Source: Neobacillus soli NBRC 102451
Lineage (GTDB): Bacteria; Bacillota; Bacilli; Bacillales; Cytobacillaceae
Reading direction: 5' to 3'
Assembly (NCBI RefSeq): GCF_001591665.1
Contig: NZ_BCVI01000027.1
Location: 1 to 64,000 of the forward strand
DNA: 64,000 nt
Part shown: piece by piece, positions 8,947 through 17,900 of the stretch
How positions within the stretch are numbered: the stretch's first letter is position 1
Layout: every line of letters starts with the position of its first letter
Notes under the pieces: generated by a model
What the model saw: only the letters and a program-made list of their open reading frames with translations
Told to the model about the DNA's origin: nothing
Databases searched by the model: none
Program-made: the position numbers and the translations under genes

Positions 8947-9240
8947 ATGAAATCCTTACAGGATGCACTATATAATTGGCTTACAATAAAAGTTGTATGC
9001 GATGCTCGTCCTGACGACACAGCGGCGAGAGACACGAAGGACCTTTTTGAAGAGATATTAACTAAAGACCATCACCTTTCTAATATCGAGATAACAACAG
9101 ATGATGTCATGTACTATGTTAATTATCAGCAAGGCGAGGAAACAAAAAAGACGCGTTATCCTCGTGAATTAATTGATATTATGCTTGACCAAATCAATCA
9201 AGAACCAGAAAGGTATCAGAACTACCCGATTGAGGATTAA
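8947..9240 (+). CDS. Conserved-context protein of unknown function (97 aa)
   Basis: A 97-residue acidic soluble protein starting MKSLQDALYNWL. I do not recognise a named domain. It has no signal peptide, membrane helix or cysteine cluster (a single Cys). It follows ylaH by 15 bases, so it probably belongs to the typA transcript, and ends two bases before a very strong terminator. Codon use looks like that of its neighbours, with no sign of transfer. It does not correspond to a B. subtilis yla gene that I can name. Confidence 0.75.
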   Translation: MKSLQDALYNWLTIKVVCDARPDDTAARDTKDLFEEILTKDHHLSNIEITTDDVMYYVNYQQGEETKKTRYPRELIDIMLDQINQEPERYQNYPIED

Positions 9241-9243
9241 AAA

Positions 9244-9290
9244 ACCCTCTTGTGAAATCCGAAATGGATTTCACAAGAGGGTCTTTTTTT
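9244..9290 (+). terminator. Strong terminator at the end of the typA-ylaH transcript
   Basis: A perfect 17-bp inverted repeat (9244-9260 against 9266-9282) with a 5-base loop is followed by eight consecutive T. It is the longest perfect stem in the window. Confidence 0.92.
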
Positions 9291-9292
9291 TG

Positions 9293-9323
9293 TCCAGCTA
9301 CAGCGACTGACGATCGCTGGAGC
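9293..9323. repeat. Short imperfect copy of an intergenic repeat
   Basis: The sequence opens TCCAGC, contains CAGCGACTG and closes GCTGGAGC, so its ends are inverted repeats. The same opening, core and closing words occur in the longer elements at 10241-10385 and 58241-58298. It fills the gap between the typA-operon terminator and the 3' end of ylaI. Confidence 0.5.
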
Positions 9324-9332
9324 TTTTCTTTT

Positions 9333-9533
9333 TTACCAATCGTCTTCCTCAGATTTTGCACGATACAGCCGGAAATTACCAGTTTCTATTCTTGCGTTTG
9401 TTTTATCAGTAATTCTCGTGCTGCAATCTTTACACATATATGTATGGATGGGGCGATTGCGAAGACGCTTAGCTGCTACTGATTCATCTTCTATCGCTTC
9501 AATTTTATCGCAAATCACACATTTTACTCTCAT
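9333..9533 (-). CDS. ylaI: YlaI family (DUF2197) zinc-finger-like protein
   Basis: A 66-residue protein with two CxxC pairs, CVIC at residues 5-8 and CKDC at residues 34-37, suitable for one structural Zn site. It matches YlaI/DUF2197 in length and position. The start is the ATG at 9533. It is transcribed towards the typA operon. Its role is unknown; the Zn-ribbon type suggests binding to nucleic acid or protein, which is inference. Confidence 0.85.
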   Translation of the reverse strand: MRVKCVICDKIEAIEDESVAAKRLRNRPIHTYMCKDCSTRITDKTNARIETGNFRLYRAKSEEDDW

Positions 9534-9570
9534 TCATGCACCTCTTCAACTATTTCTTATATCCGATGTT

Positions 9571-9584
9571 TATACTATAGTATA
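9571..9584. promoter_or_regulatory. Perfect 14-base palindrome upstream of ylaI
   Basis: TATACTATAGTATA is its own reverse complement. It lies 38 bases upstream of the ylaI start, where its promoter would be expected, and about 125 bases upstream of the divergent gene at 9708. It may be an operator or overlapping AT-rich -10 elements of divergent promoters; no regulator is known. Confidence 0.3.
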
Positions 9585-9707
9585 TCATGACAGAACACTT
9601 GAAGGTAAATCAATTCCGTTTAGGTTGATGAATATATGGGATAGTAGTAATATGAGAATATCTGTTTTTTAAAACAGGGTGAAGGAATAAATAAAGGGGT
9701 TGTAAAG

Positions 9708-10163
9708 ATGGCAAATCAAGTGGAACCAAAGTTAATAATGCCTTTGTATGAGGAACTACAAAAAGAGCGGTTCGTGACGTTGGCAACCGTCGATCATGAA
9801 ACAGGGGGGCCAAATATTAGCGCGATTTCCTGGGTATTAGCTAAGAATGACAGTACAATCTATTTTGCAGTGGATAATCGTTCCAGAATTCTAGAAAATA
9901 TAAAAAATAATAATCAAGCTGTTATCAATTTAATTGCGAATGAATCTACATATTCAATTCAAGGAGAAGCAAATGTAAAAGAAGAAAGGCTTAAGGAAGT
10001 CCCATTAAAGCTTGCCTTAGTGGAGGTAGCCATTAAAGAAGTAAGGGATGTCATGTTTTACGGATCTAAAATTATTTCTGAAGTTCAATATGATAAAACA
10101 TATGATAAAAATGCAGCTCAAAAGCTAGATAATCAAGTGATGGATGCAATGAAAAAAGCTTAG
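9708..10163 (+). CDS. Pyridoxamine 5'-phosphate oxidase / flavin-reductase-like split-barrel protein
   Basis: A 151-residue protein with the FMN-binding split-barrel signature: FVTLATVDHETGGPNISAI at residues 23-41, then IYFAVDNRSRILENI and AVINLI. This is the general pyridoxamine 5'-phosphate oxidase-like family; members bind FMN, F420 or heme, and the substrate cannot be read from sequence. The start is ATG at 9708 with AAAGGGG upstream. It is a monocistronic unit closed by its own terminator. I do not know an equivalent at this place in B. subtilis. Confidence 0.8.
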   Translation: MANQVEPKLIMPLYEELQKERFVTLATVDHETGGPNISAISWVLAKNDSTIYFAVDNRSRILENIKNNNQAVINLIANESTYSIQGEANVKEERLKEVPLKLALVEVAIKEVRDVMFYGSKIISEVQYDKTYDKNAAQKLDNQVMDAMKKA

Positions 10164-10180
10164 AAGTCCTAAGCTTTTTT
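10152..10180 (+). terminator. Terminator overlapping the stop codon of the split-barrel gene
   Basis: A perfect 12-bp repeat, AAAAAAGCTTAG / CTAAGCTTTTTT, with a 5-base loop. The left arm contains the stop codon. Confidence 0.85.
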
Positions 10181-10240
10181 CATTTTTTAGGGAATTATAA
10201 AATAATTAAATGTGGATAACTTTGAAATAGTTTTCTGAAT

Positions 10241-10385
10241 CCGGCTCCAGCGCCCAGCGACTAGTGTACTTCGCTCCCCTCCCTACGATAAGTCAACATC
10301 GAATCGACTATAGCTCCGTGTTTCCTTTATCTCAGTCAGGGCGCTCCAGTCCATACGTCGCTAAACGGGCGCTTGCGCCTTTTGT
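10241..10385 (+). repeat. GC-rich intergenic repeat element, longest copy
   Basis: About 145 bases, clearly richer in GC than its surroundings, open with GGCTCCAGCG and CCCAGCGACTAGT and close with the hairpin GGCGC-TT-GCGCC (10368-10379) followed by T tracts. No credible reading frame lies inside. Shorter relatives with the same ends are at 9293-9323 and, on the other strand, at 58241-58298. It sits between convergent genes and its terminal hairpin could act as a plus-strand terminator. I take it as a non-coding, MITE-like or BOX-like intergenic element; the mobile origin is inference. Confidence 0.6.
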
Positions 10386-10387
10386 TT

Positions 10388-10972
10388 TTATTTATGATGA
10401 TTCGATTGGTCGTTTTGTTCCTTTTTCAACTTTTCTTTTTCTTTGTCAGGAAGTTTTTTATCGGGCTTTTCTGGAGCGTTTTTCGGGCTCGGTGTAATTA
10501 GATCTCCCGGTATCTCAGGCATTAATCGACCAGCGACATCCGAAAGCTCCTCCATAATCCCTTTTATAGGGCGGCCGTTTTTTATATCTGTTTGTATTTC
10601 TTTTAATCGCTGAGTTGTATCAGCATCAGCAATCACCACTGCGTTTGCACCATATGGATCTTTTTTTAAGCTTTCTGCTACAGAATATTTAATTGACCCA
10701 ACCTGGGAACGGTCAATTTTAGCATTCACATCAATACCTACGATTGCATATCTTCCTAAAACAACGGCAGTTGCATCATTAACATTTGGGATACTTGTTG
10801 CCAGCATAACTAGTCGTTTGGATATTTCCTGCCCCGATTTGCGGTCAACACTTTCAATGTAACTGTTTTTTACTTTAACGAAGGAGTCGTTATTATTATT
10901 GGCAATCTCCTTTTTTGTACTGCATCCGCCAATGATGAAACATATCGCCGCAATCATTAAAATCCTCTGCAT
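10388..10972 (-). CDS. ylaJ: YhcN/YlaJ family sporulation lipoprotein
   Basis: A 194-residue lipoprotein. A short signal peptide (MQRILMIAAICFIIGGC) ends in the lipobox IGGC with Cys17, followed by a Ser/Thr/Lys linker, the YhcN/YlaJ domain (residues about 30-160) and a Pro/Lys/Glu-rich C-terminal tail. Family members are spore membrane lipoproteins affecting germination. The start is the ATG at 10972 with a GGAGGTGG ribosome binding site; a longer frame from 11014 is not supported. The gene stands alone, and its stop directly abuts the repeat element on the other strand. Confidence 0.88.
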   Translation of the reverse strand: MQRILMIAAICFIIGGCSTKKEIANNNNDSFVKVKNSYIESVDRKSGQEISKRLVMLATSIPNVNDATAVVLGRYAIVGIDVNAKIDRSQVGSIKYSVAESLKKDPYGANAVVIADADTTQRLKEIQTDIKNGRPIKGIMEELSDVAGRLMPEIPGDLITPSPKNAPEKPDKKLPDKEKEKLKKEQNDQSNHHK

Positions 10973-11164
10973 ATATAATCCACCTCCGAAATGCTTCAAA
11001 AACAAATGGAACAAAACTATTTTTTCACCAGGTTAAATGGCTTATTTACATTTATTGTGTGGAATTCCTTCTATCTTTATTCTGATTCACATATATTTTA
11101 CCAAAGTCCAATCTAGCAAAAGGTTTATTTGAGCCAGACAACAAGTGAAGCAGGAGGCGTCGCT

Positions 11165-12493
11165 TTGAGTAAAATATACGTGTTAGATACAAATGTCTTG
11201 TTACAAGACCCGTATTCCATTTTCTCTTTTGAAGATAATGAGGTTGTTATTCCTGCAGTCGTTCTTGAAGAAGTGGACTCAAAGAAAAGATACATGGATG
11301 AAGTCGGGAGAAATGCAAGACATGTATCCAGATTAATTGATGGCCTAAGGGCATCAGGGAAACTTCATGAAAAAATCCCGCTTGAAAATGGGGGGACAAT
11401 CAGAATTGAATTAAATCATCGGTCATTTCATGAGCTTCAGGATATTTTTATTGAAAAAACAAATGATAACCGCATTCTAGCGGTAGCTAAAAATTTATAC
11501 TTAGAGGAACAAACGAAGGAAAATGGTATGCCAGTCATTCTGGTAAGTAAGGACGCTCTTCTTCGGGTAAAGGCAGATGCGATCGGTTTAGATGCCGAAG
11601 ATTTTTTAAATGATCGCGTCGTCGAAATAGACCATATATACACTGGCTTTTTTGAAGTACTTCTGCCAATTGAATTATTAGGCCGCTTTTATGAAAAAGG
11701 GGAGTTACACCTATCTGAGCTTGCAAACCACCCTTTTTATCCAAACCAGTTCCTGATCATGAAAGATGTCCTCGGTGGTTCAGCATCAGCGATTGGGATG
11801 GTGGATAAAACAAGTAAAAAGGTAAAGAAATTAGCATTAAATCAAGAACATGTTTGGGGAATCCACTCTAGGAATGTGCAGCAGACAATGGCAATCGAAT
11901 TATTGTTACGTAAGGATATTCATCTTGTTACCTTAACAGGGAAAGCGGGCACAGGGAAAACGCTGCTTACTCTTGCATCTGGGTTAATGCAAACGGAGGA
12001 TTTCAGAGACTATAAAAAGCTTTTAGTAGCTAGGCCGATTGTACCTGTGGGTAAAGACCTAGGGTTTCTGCCAGGAGAAAAGCAGGAGAAATTAAGACCA
12101 TGGATGCAGCCAATCTTTGATAACTTGGAATATCTTTTCAATACAAAAAAACCGGGGGAACTTGATGCGATCCTTGCTGGCATGAGCTCAATCGAGGTGG
12201 AGGCATTAACGTATATTCGCGGCAGAAGTTTACCGAAGCAGTTTATTATCATTGATGAAGCGCAAAATTTAACAAAACACGAAGTGAAAACCATATTAAC
12301 CCGTGTCGGAGAAGGAAGTAAAATTGTTCTGATGGGCGACCCGGAACAGATTGACCATCCATATCTTGATGCCTATAACAACGGCTTAACCTATGTTGTG
12401 GAAAGATTCAAGGATCAGGTCATTTCCGGCCATGTTAAACTTTTAAAAGGGGAGAGGTCAGGATTGGCGCTGTTGGCGGCGGATTTACTTTAA
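11165..12493 (+). CDS. ylaK: PhoH-family ATPase with N-terminal PIN domain (YlaK)
   Basis: A 442-residue fusion, the same size as B. subtilis YlaK. The N-terminal PIN-like RNase domain starts YVLDTNVLLQDP with the first catalytic Asp and extends to about residue 140. The PhoH NTPase domain has Walker A GKAGTGKT at 259-266 and Walker B FIIIDEAQN near residue 360. PIN-PhoH proteins are thought to couple RNA unwinding with endonuclease cleavage. The start is TTG at 11165 with AGGAGG seven bases upstream; the frame from 11129 would add residues absent from the family. Confidence 0.92.
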   Translation: MSKIYVLDTNVLLQDPYSIFSFEDNEVVIPAVVLEEVDSKKRYMDEVGRNARHVSRLIDGLRASGKLHEKIPLENGGTIRIELNHRSFHELQDIFIEKTNDNRILAVAKNLYLEEQTKENGMPVILVSKDALLRVKADAIGLDAEDFLNDRVVEIDHIYTGFFEVLLPIELLGRFYEKGELHLSELANHPFYPNQFLIMKDVLGGSASAIGMVDKTSKKVKKLALNQEHVWGIHSRNVQQTMAIELLLRKDIHLVTLTGKAGTGKTLLTLASGLMQTEDFRDYKKLLVARPIVPVGKDLGFLPGEKQEKLRPWMQPIFDNLEYLFNTKKPGELDAILAGMSSIEVEALTYIRGRSLPKQFIIIDEAQNLTKHEVKTILTRVGEGSKIVLMGDPEQIDHPYLDAYNNGLTYVVERFKDQVISGHVKLLKGERSGLALLAADLL

Positions 12494-12508
12494 ATAATCA
12501 TAAAATAA

Positions 12509-12540
12509 AACGGGGGCCGATAGGCACCCGTTCTATTTTA
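12509..12540. terminator. Terminator between ylaK and ylaL
   Basis: The hairpin AACGGGgGCC / GGCaCCCGTT has one G-A mismatch. The A-rich flank on the left makes it strongest for the minus-strand gene; the right flank is T-rich but mixed. Confidence 0.6.
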
Positions 12541-13030
12541 TGCTAAAGCTAATTACATTTTTAATAGGATTTCCTTGATTGGAGCCATCAGCTAAATAGA
12601 TATGAATGGGTCCATCTGAGGATAATGGTTTGCCTTTATTGGAAAACCCCATGATTAGATCAAATGCCTCATTTAGTGGAAACTCATATTCGCCATCCCT
12701 GCTATGAATGACAAACGTGTGTGCGTCGCCGGCTGGCTCTGAATTTAATAAAAAGGGCTTTAAAGGAATTCCGAAGGATCCAGTCAATACTTTTTCTTTC
12801 TCAAACTTTTTTTCTGTTTTTAATGTTGGCGGATAAATAGCCCCTTCCATAATTTCACGGTCCCAATGCTTAGAAACAGCCTTAGTATAGTCCTCTAAAG
12901 AATCTGTATTCTTTTTCTCCGTTGAAAAATAAGTAGTTAAATCAATGCGGCGGTCATCAAAAATCCAGACACTTGGATCGAGCGTAATTGTATATTTCAC
13001 TTTTCCTGATATGATAATGATATTTTCCAT
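12533..13030 (-). CDS. ylaL: YlaL-like protein
   Basis: A 165-residue soluble protein starting MENIIIISGKVKYTITLDPSVWIFDDRRIDL. There is no signal sequence or membrane segment. It occupies the YlaL position, opposite to and downstream of ylaK, and has a similar length, so the name is given mainly by context. No catalytic motif is visible and the function is unknown. The start is ATG at 13030. Confidence 0.65.
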   Translation of the reverse strand: MENIIIISGKVKYTITLDPSVWIFDDRRIDLTTYFSTEKKNTDSLEDYTKAVSKHWDREIMEGAIYPPTLKTEKKFEKEKVLTGSFGIPLKPFLLNSEPAGDAHTFVIHSRDGEYEFPLNEAFDLIMGFSNKGKPLSSDGPIHIYLADGSNQGNPIKNVISFSIK

Positions 13031-13196
13031 CTTCCATACCCCCTAAAGTCTAACAGAATTAAGTATATCTTTTTTTAGGGAGAATGTCATAAAAGAGATT
13101 CCTTTTGGTAATCTCCTTCATTGCTCTTGCATTTTTCCTTTGTAAACGGTAAAATTTATAGATAAGTTGAATTATCGCTCTGAATTGGGGGGATCA

Positions 13197-13481
13197 ATGT
13201 TGGCGTCTGAAATGATCATGAATCACCAGGAAAAAGCATATGCCATATTACAGGCTGACGCTGAAAAGATATTAAAGCTGATCAAAGTGCAAATGGACAA
13301 TCTCACGATGCCTCAATGCCCTCTGTATGAAGAGGTATTGGATACACAAATGTTTGGTCTGTCAAGAGAAATAGATTTTGCTGTTCGATTAGGCTTAATA
13401 GATGGTAAGGATGGGAAAGCGATTATTGGAAAATTAGAAAGAGAATTATCATCGCTTCATGATGCCTCTCTAAGAAAATAA
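13197..13481 (+). CDS. ylaN: YlaN family protein (UPF0358), iron-homeostasis factor
   Basis: A protein of about 94 residues whose core [20 protein letters not shown] and [14 protein letters not shown] is characteristic of YlaN. YlaN is essential in B. subtilis at normal iron levels and has been reported to bind Fe(II) and to act on the Fur regulator. The G-rich ribosome binding site (13187-13192) permits either ATG at 13197 or TTG at 13200; the latter gives the N-terminus MASEM familiar from B. subtilis. In B. subtilis ylaM (glutaminase) lies between ylaL and ylaN; it is absent here. Confidence 0.9.
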   Translation: MLASEMIMNHQEKAYAILQADAEKILKLIKVQMDNLTMPQCPLYEEVLDTQMFGLSREIDFAVRLGLIDGKDGKAIIGKLERELSSLHDASLRK

Positions 13482-13488
13482 TCATCAT

Positions 13489-13526
13489 AAAACTCAAACA
13501 ATGACAATGAATTGTTTGAGTTTTTT
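13489..13526 (+). terminator. Terminator after ylaN
   Basis: A perfect 14-bp stem, AAAACTCAAACAAT / ATTGTTTGAGTTTT, with an 8-base loop and T tail. Confidence 0.9.
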
Positions 13527-13667
13527 ATTAGTTTTTTTTATCATTAATTATCTGAATATTCTTTATCAAAAAAATACATTCCAGTAGCTTTTCCTCAAGT
13601 AATATATCTCATTTTCTATTATAATAGTTCTATCAAATCAATTTTTTAAAAGATGAGGAAGAATAAA

Positions 13668-14870
13668 ATGATAAAAAAAATAATAAAGTCTTATGATTAT
13701 TCATTAATCATCGCGATTGCCCTTTTATGTGCTTTTGGTTTAGTGATGGTTTATAGTTCCAGTATGGCTTGGGCCGTTTCACCAAGGTATGGCGTTGAAG
13801 CAGATCATTTCTACCAAAAGCAAAAATTATTTATGTTAGGTTCATTAGTGTTTTTCCTATTAACTGCTTTATTCCCTTATAAAATAATGAAGAGCACAAA
13901 GTTTTTATTGCCAATGGTTTTTTTATCGGTTTTAGGGCTTTTGGGGCTTCTGATTTTTGGGAAGATAGCCGGTAACGCGCAAAGCTGGTATCAAATTGGT
14001 CCATTAAAACTACAACCATCTGAGTTTGTCAAGCTTTGTGTAATCATTTATTTAGCTGCTGTTTACGCGAAAAAACAGACATATATTAATCAATTTAATC
14101 AAGGAGTTCTTCCCCCATTAGCGTATTTAATTATTGTCTGTTCATTTATTGCTATGGAACCCGACTATGGTACGGCCATTATTATCGCTTTAATAGGGGC
14201 AACAATCATTTTTTCATCGGGAATGAATATTAAAAATATTATTAAACTTATTTTAATTGGGGCGATTATTATTCTGCCATTTATTTTAGTTTTTCAGGAT
14301 AAAATTTTTACTGAAAAACGGATGGGGCGGGTAACAGCTGTAAGTGATCCATTTGCAGATGTGCAAAAAACCGGTTTCCAACTGGCGAATTCATATATTG
14401 CGATTGGTTCAGGCGGTGTCAATGGATTAGGATTAGGCAAAAGTGTCCAGAAACTTGGTTATTTACCGGAATCGCATACGGATTTCATTATGGCCATAAT
14501 TGCCGAAGAGTTAGGTATGTGGGGAGTAGGCTTTGTAATTTTAACACTTACATATATTGTTTTAAGGGGGCTCTATATTGGATTGCGATGCAAGGATCCT
14601 TTTGGAAGCTTACTTGCGATTGGGGTTTCGAGTATGATCGGTATCCAGGCATTTATCAATTTGGGAGGTGTTTCCGGGATTATACCTCTTACAGGTGTTC
14701 CTCTTCCATTTATTAGCTATGGGGGGTCTTCATTATTAATGTTAGCCATCTCTGCAGGAATTCTTGTTAACATATCCATGTTCGTAAAATATGAAAATAA
14801 ATATAAAAATAAACAAGAAAAGATAAATAAGAAAGTGCAGCATCGAAACGGTAAGGTTTTCTATATTTAA
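13668..14870 (+). CDS. ftsW: Peptidoglycan glycosyltransferase FtsW
   Basis: A 400-residue SEDS-family polytopic membrane protein with about ten hydrophobic segments. It polymerises lipid II into glycan strands at the division septum together with a class B PBP. SEDS signatures visible are YSSSMAWA in the first helix, KLQPSEFVKL (putative lipid II loop), the large extracytoplasmic loop with DPFADVQKTGFQLANSYIAIGSGG, and PLPFISYGGSSLL near the C-terminus. The start is ATG at 13668 with GAGGAAG upstream; the ATG at 13653 lies in that site. It occupies the ftsW position (former ylaO) between ylaN and pycA; spoVE at 58366 is the sporulation paralog. Confidence 0.94.
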   Translation: MIKKIIKSYDYSLIIAIALLCAFGLVMVYSSSMAWAVSPRYGVEADHFYQKQKLFMLGSLVFFLLTALFPYKIMKSTKFLLPMVFLSVLGLLGLLIFGKIAGNAQSWYQIGPLKLQPSEFVKLCVIIYLAAVYAKKQTYINQFNQGVLPPLAYLIIVCSFIAMEPDYGTAIIIALIGATIIFSSGMNIKNIIKLILIGAIIILPFILVFQDKIFTEKRMGRVTAVSDPFADVQKTGFQLANSYIAIGSGGVNGLGLGKSVQKLGYLPESHTDFIMAIIAEELGMWGVGFVILTLTYIVLRGLYIGLRCKDPFGSLLAIGVSSMIGIQAFINLGGVSGIIPLTGVPLPFISYGGSSLLMLAISAGILVNISMFVKYENKYKNKQEKINKKVQHRNGKVFYI

Positions 14871-14872
14871 TC

Positions 14873-14907
14873 AAAACGCTGGGGCTCATCAAGCCCTTGC
14901 GTTTTTT
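14873..14907 (+). terminator. Terminator between ftsW and pycA
   Basis: The two-part stem AAAACGC / GCGTTTT encloses GGGCT / AGCCC and is followed by a T tract. Confidence 0.8.
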
Positions 14908-14937
14908 AAAAAATACATAGATTATGGGGTGCTTTTG

Positions 14938-17900
14938 GTGACAAGACAGATAAAGAAAGTGTTAGTTGCAAATCGAGGGGAAATTGCAATAAGGGTTTTT
15001 CGTGCTTGTACAGAGCTGAATATTCGAACAGTTGCTATTTATTCAAAAGAGGATTCTGGCGCCTACCATCGTTATAAAGCCGATGAAGCTTATTTAGTGG
15101 GAGCGGGTAAAAAACCGATTGAAGCTTATTTGGATATTGATGGAATCATTGACATTGCCAAAAAAAGCGGTGCAAATGCCATCCATCCTGGTTATGGTTT
15201 TTTGTCAGAAAATATTCATTTTGCGATGCGTTGTGAAGAAGAAGGGATTATTTTTATTGGTCCCAAATCTACCCACCTTGATATGTTTGGTGATAAGGTG
15301 AAAGCAAGGAAGCAGGCGGAATTGGCCGGGATTCCTGTCATACCAGGCAGCGCGGGGCCTGTAAATAATGTAACAGAAGTGGAAGAATTTGCGGCGGTTT
15401 GCGGTTACCCAATTATCATTAAGGCATCGCTTGGCGGCGGTGGACGCGGGATGAGAATTGTCAAAAGCCAAGAAGAAGTCACAGAAGCCTTTGAACGAGC
15501 GAAATCAGAAGCGAAAGCAGCTTTTGGTAATGATGAAGTATATTTGGAGAAATTAATTGAAAAGCCGAAGCATATTGAAGTTCAAATCATTGGCGACAAG
15601 CAGGGGAATATAGTTCATTTATTTGATCGCGATTGTTCCGTCCAAAGACGTCATCAAAAGGTAGTTGAGGTTGCACCAAGCGTGTCGATTTCTACGGAAT
15701 TACGTCAACGAATTTGTGATGCTGCTGTAAAATTGATGAAAAATGTTGATTACCTGAATGCTGGTACAGTAGAGTTTCTTGTCACGGGAAATGACTTTTA
15801 TTTTATCGAAGTTAATCCGCGTGTTCAGGTGGAGCATACTGTGACAGAAATGGTTACAGGTGTTGATATTGTTCAAACACAAGTTTTGGTGTCCGAGGGG
15901 CATGATTTACATGGACCGATTATTAGAATCCCTGAACAAGAAAAAATTCAGCTCAATGGTTTTGCGATTCAGTCACGTGTGACAACAGAGGACCCACTTA
16001 ATAATTTTATGCCTGATACCGGAAAAATTATGGCCTATCGCTCAGGTGGCGGCTTTGGTGTGCGGCTTGATGCTGGAAATGGTTTTCAAGGCGCGGTGAT
16101 TACTCCTTTCTATGACTCTTTATTGGTGAAGCTTTCGACATGGGCGTTAACCTTTGAACAAGCTGCTTCTAAAATGGTACGAAATTTACAGGAATTCAGG
16201 ATTAGAGGAATTAAAACCAATATACCGTTTCTAGAAAATGTCGTGAAACATGAAAAGTTTAGAAATGGGGAATATGATACATCATTCATTGATACAACAC
16301 CGGAGTTGTTCATCTTCCCTGCAAGTAAAGACCGTGGAACAAAAATGTTATCCTATATTGGCACAGTAACTGTAAATGGCTTCCCGGGAATTGAAAAGAA
16401 GAAAAGACCTGTTTTTACGAAGCCAAGAATTCCAACTGTACCCTTTGATTTGCCCTTTAAGGATGGAACAAAGCAGATCTTAGACAAGTTTGGCCCAGAA
16501 GGACTTGTGAAGTGGGTGAAGAATCAGGAGCAGGTATTATTAACTGATACAACTTTTAGGGATGCCCATCAATCATTATTGGCGACTAGGATGCGAACGA
16601 CGGATATCGTTCATATTGCTGAGCCCTCAGCTAAACTTTTGCCGGAATTATTCTCTTTTGAGATGTGGGGCGGAGCTACCTTTGATGTCGCATACCGTTT
16701 CTTAAAAGAGGATCCCTGGGACCGGTTGGTAACGCTTCGCAAAAAAATTCCGAATGTTCTGTTCCAAATGTTAATTCGTGGTGCAAATGCGGTTGGATAT
16801 AAAAACTATCCAGATAATTTAATCCGTGAATTTGTTGAACAATCTGCAGCGAACGGTATTGATGTTTTTCGCATTTTCGATAGCCTAAATTGGATAAAAG
16901 GAATGGAAGTCGCGATAGATGCAGTACGACAAACCGGTAAAATTGCTGAAGCATCCATTTGTTATACAGGTGACATTTTAGACCTGACAAGAACAAAATA
17001 TAATCTGGACTATTATAAAAATCTTGCTAAAGAGCTTGAACTGCAAGGTGCCCATATTTTAGGGATAAAGGATATGGCTGGTTTACTCAAGCCGGAGGCA
17101 GCATACAGACTTGTTTCAGCGTTAAAGGAAACGGTTGATATCCCGATACATCTGCACACGCATGATACAAGTGGAAATGGGCTGTTAACTTACGCTAGGG
17201 CGATTGATGGCGGGGTTGATATTGTCGATGTTGCGTTAAGTTCGATGGCAGGTCTAACTTCGCAGCCTAGTACAAATTCGTTATATTATGCACTTGAAGG
17301 GACAGTGCGGAAACCGAATGTAAACATTTCAGCACTTGAAAAGCTTTCCTATTATTGGGAGGATGTCCGCAAATATTATCAGGATTTTGAAAGTGGCATT
17401 TTGTCGCCACATTCAGAAGTGTACCAGCATGAAATGCCGGGAGGCCAATACAGCAATTTACAACAGCAGGCAAAAGCTGTCGGCCTAGGCGAAAATTGGG
17501 ATGAAGTGAAAGACATGTATTCACGTGTGAATAAAATGTTTGGTGATATTGTAAAAGTAACACCTTCTTCAAAGGTAGTTGGCGATATGGCCCTTTATAT
17601 GGTTCAAAATGAATTATCGGAGCAAGATATTCTCTTAAATGGTCTAGTGCTGGATTTCCCTGATTCAGTTGTTGAATTATTTGAGGGCTCGCTGGGTAAA
17701 CCATATGGTGGGTTTCCTGAGGACCTGCAAAAGGTTATCTTAAAAGGGAAGAAACCATTGGAAGTACGCCCAGGTGAATTGCTCGAACCGGTTGATTTTG
17801 AAAAACTGAAACAAGAACTATCTAAGGAACTTGGCAGGCATATCACCCCTTTAGAAGTCATTTCCTATGCTTTATATCCGAAGGTATTTCTGGATTATAT

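Noticed and set aside
9252..9672. Overlapping plus-strand ORFs opposite ylaI
   Set aside because: They begin inside the terminator hairpin or inside ylaI and lack ribosome binding sites; ylaI on the minus strand has the CxxC family signature.
10264..10497. 77-aa ORF within the GC-rich repeat and the ylaJ 3' end
   Set aside because: No ribosome binding site; runs from a non-coding repeat into antisense of ylaJ.
17267..17704. 145-aa minus-strand ORF inside pycA
   Set aside because: It is wholly antisense to a well-conserved coding region, with no ribosome binding site and His/Pro/Asn-rich shadow composition.
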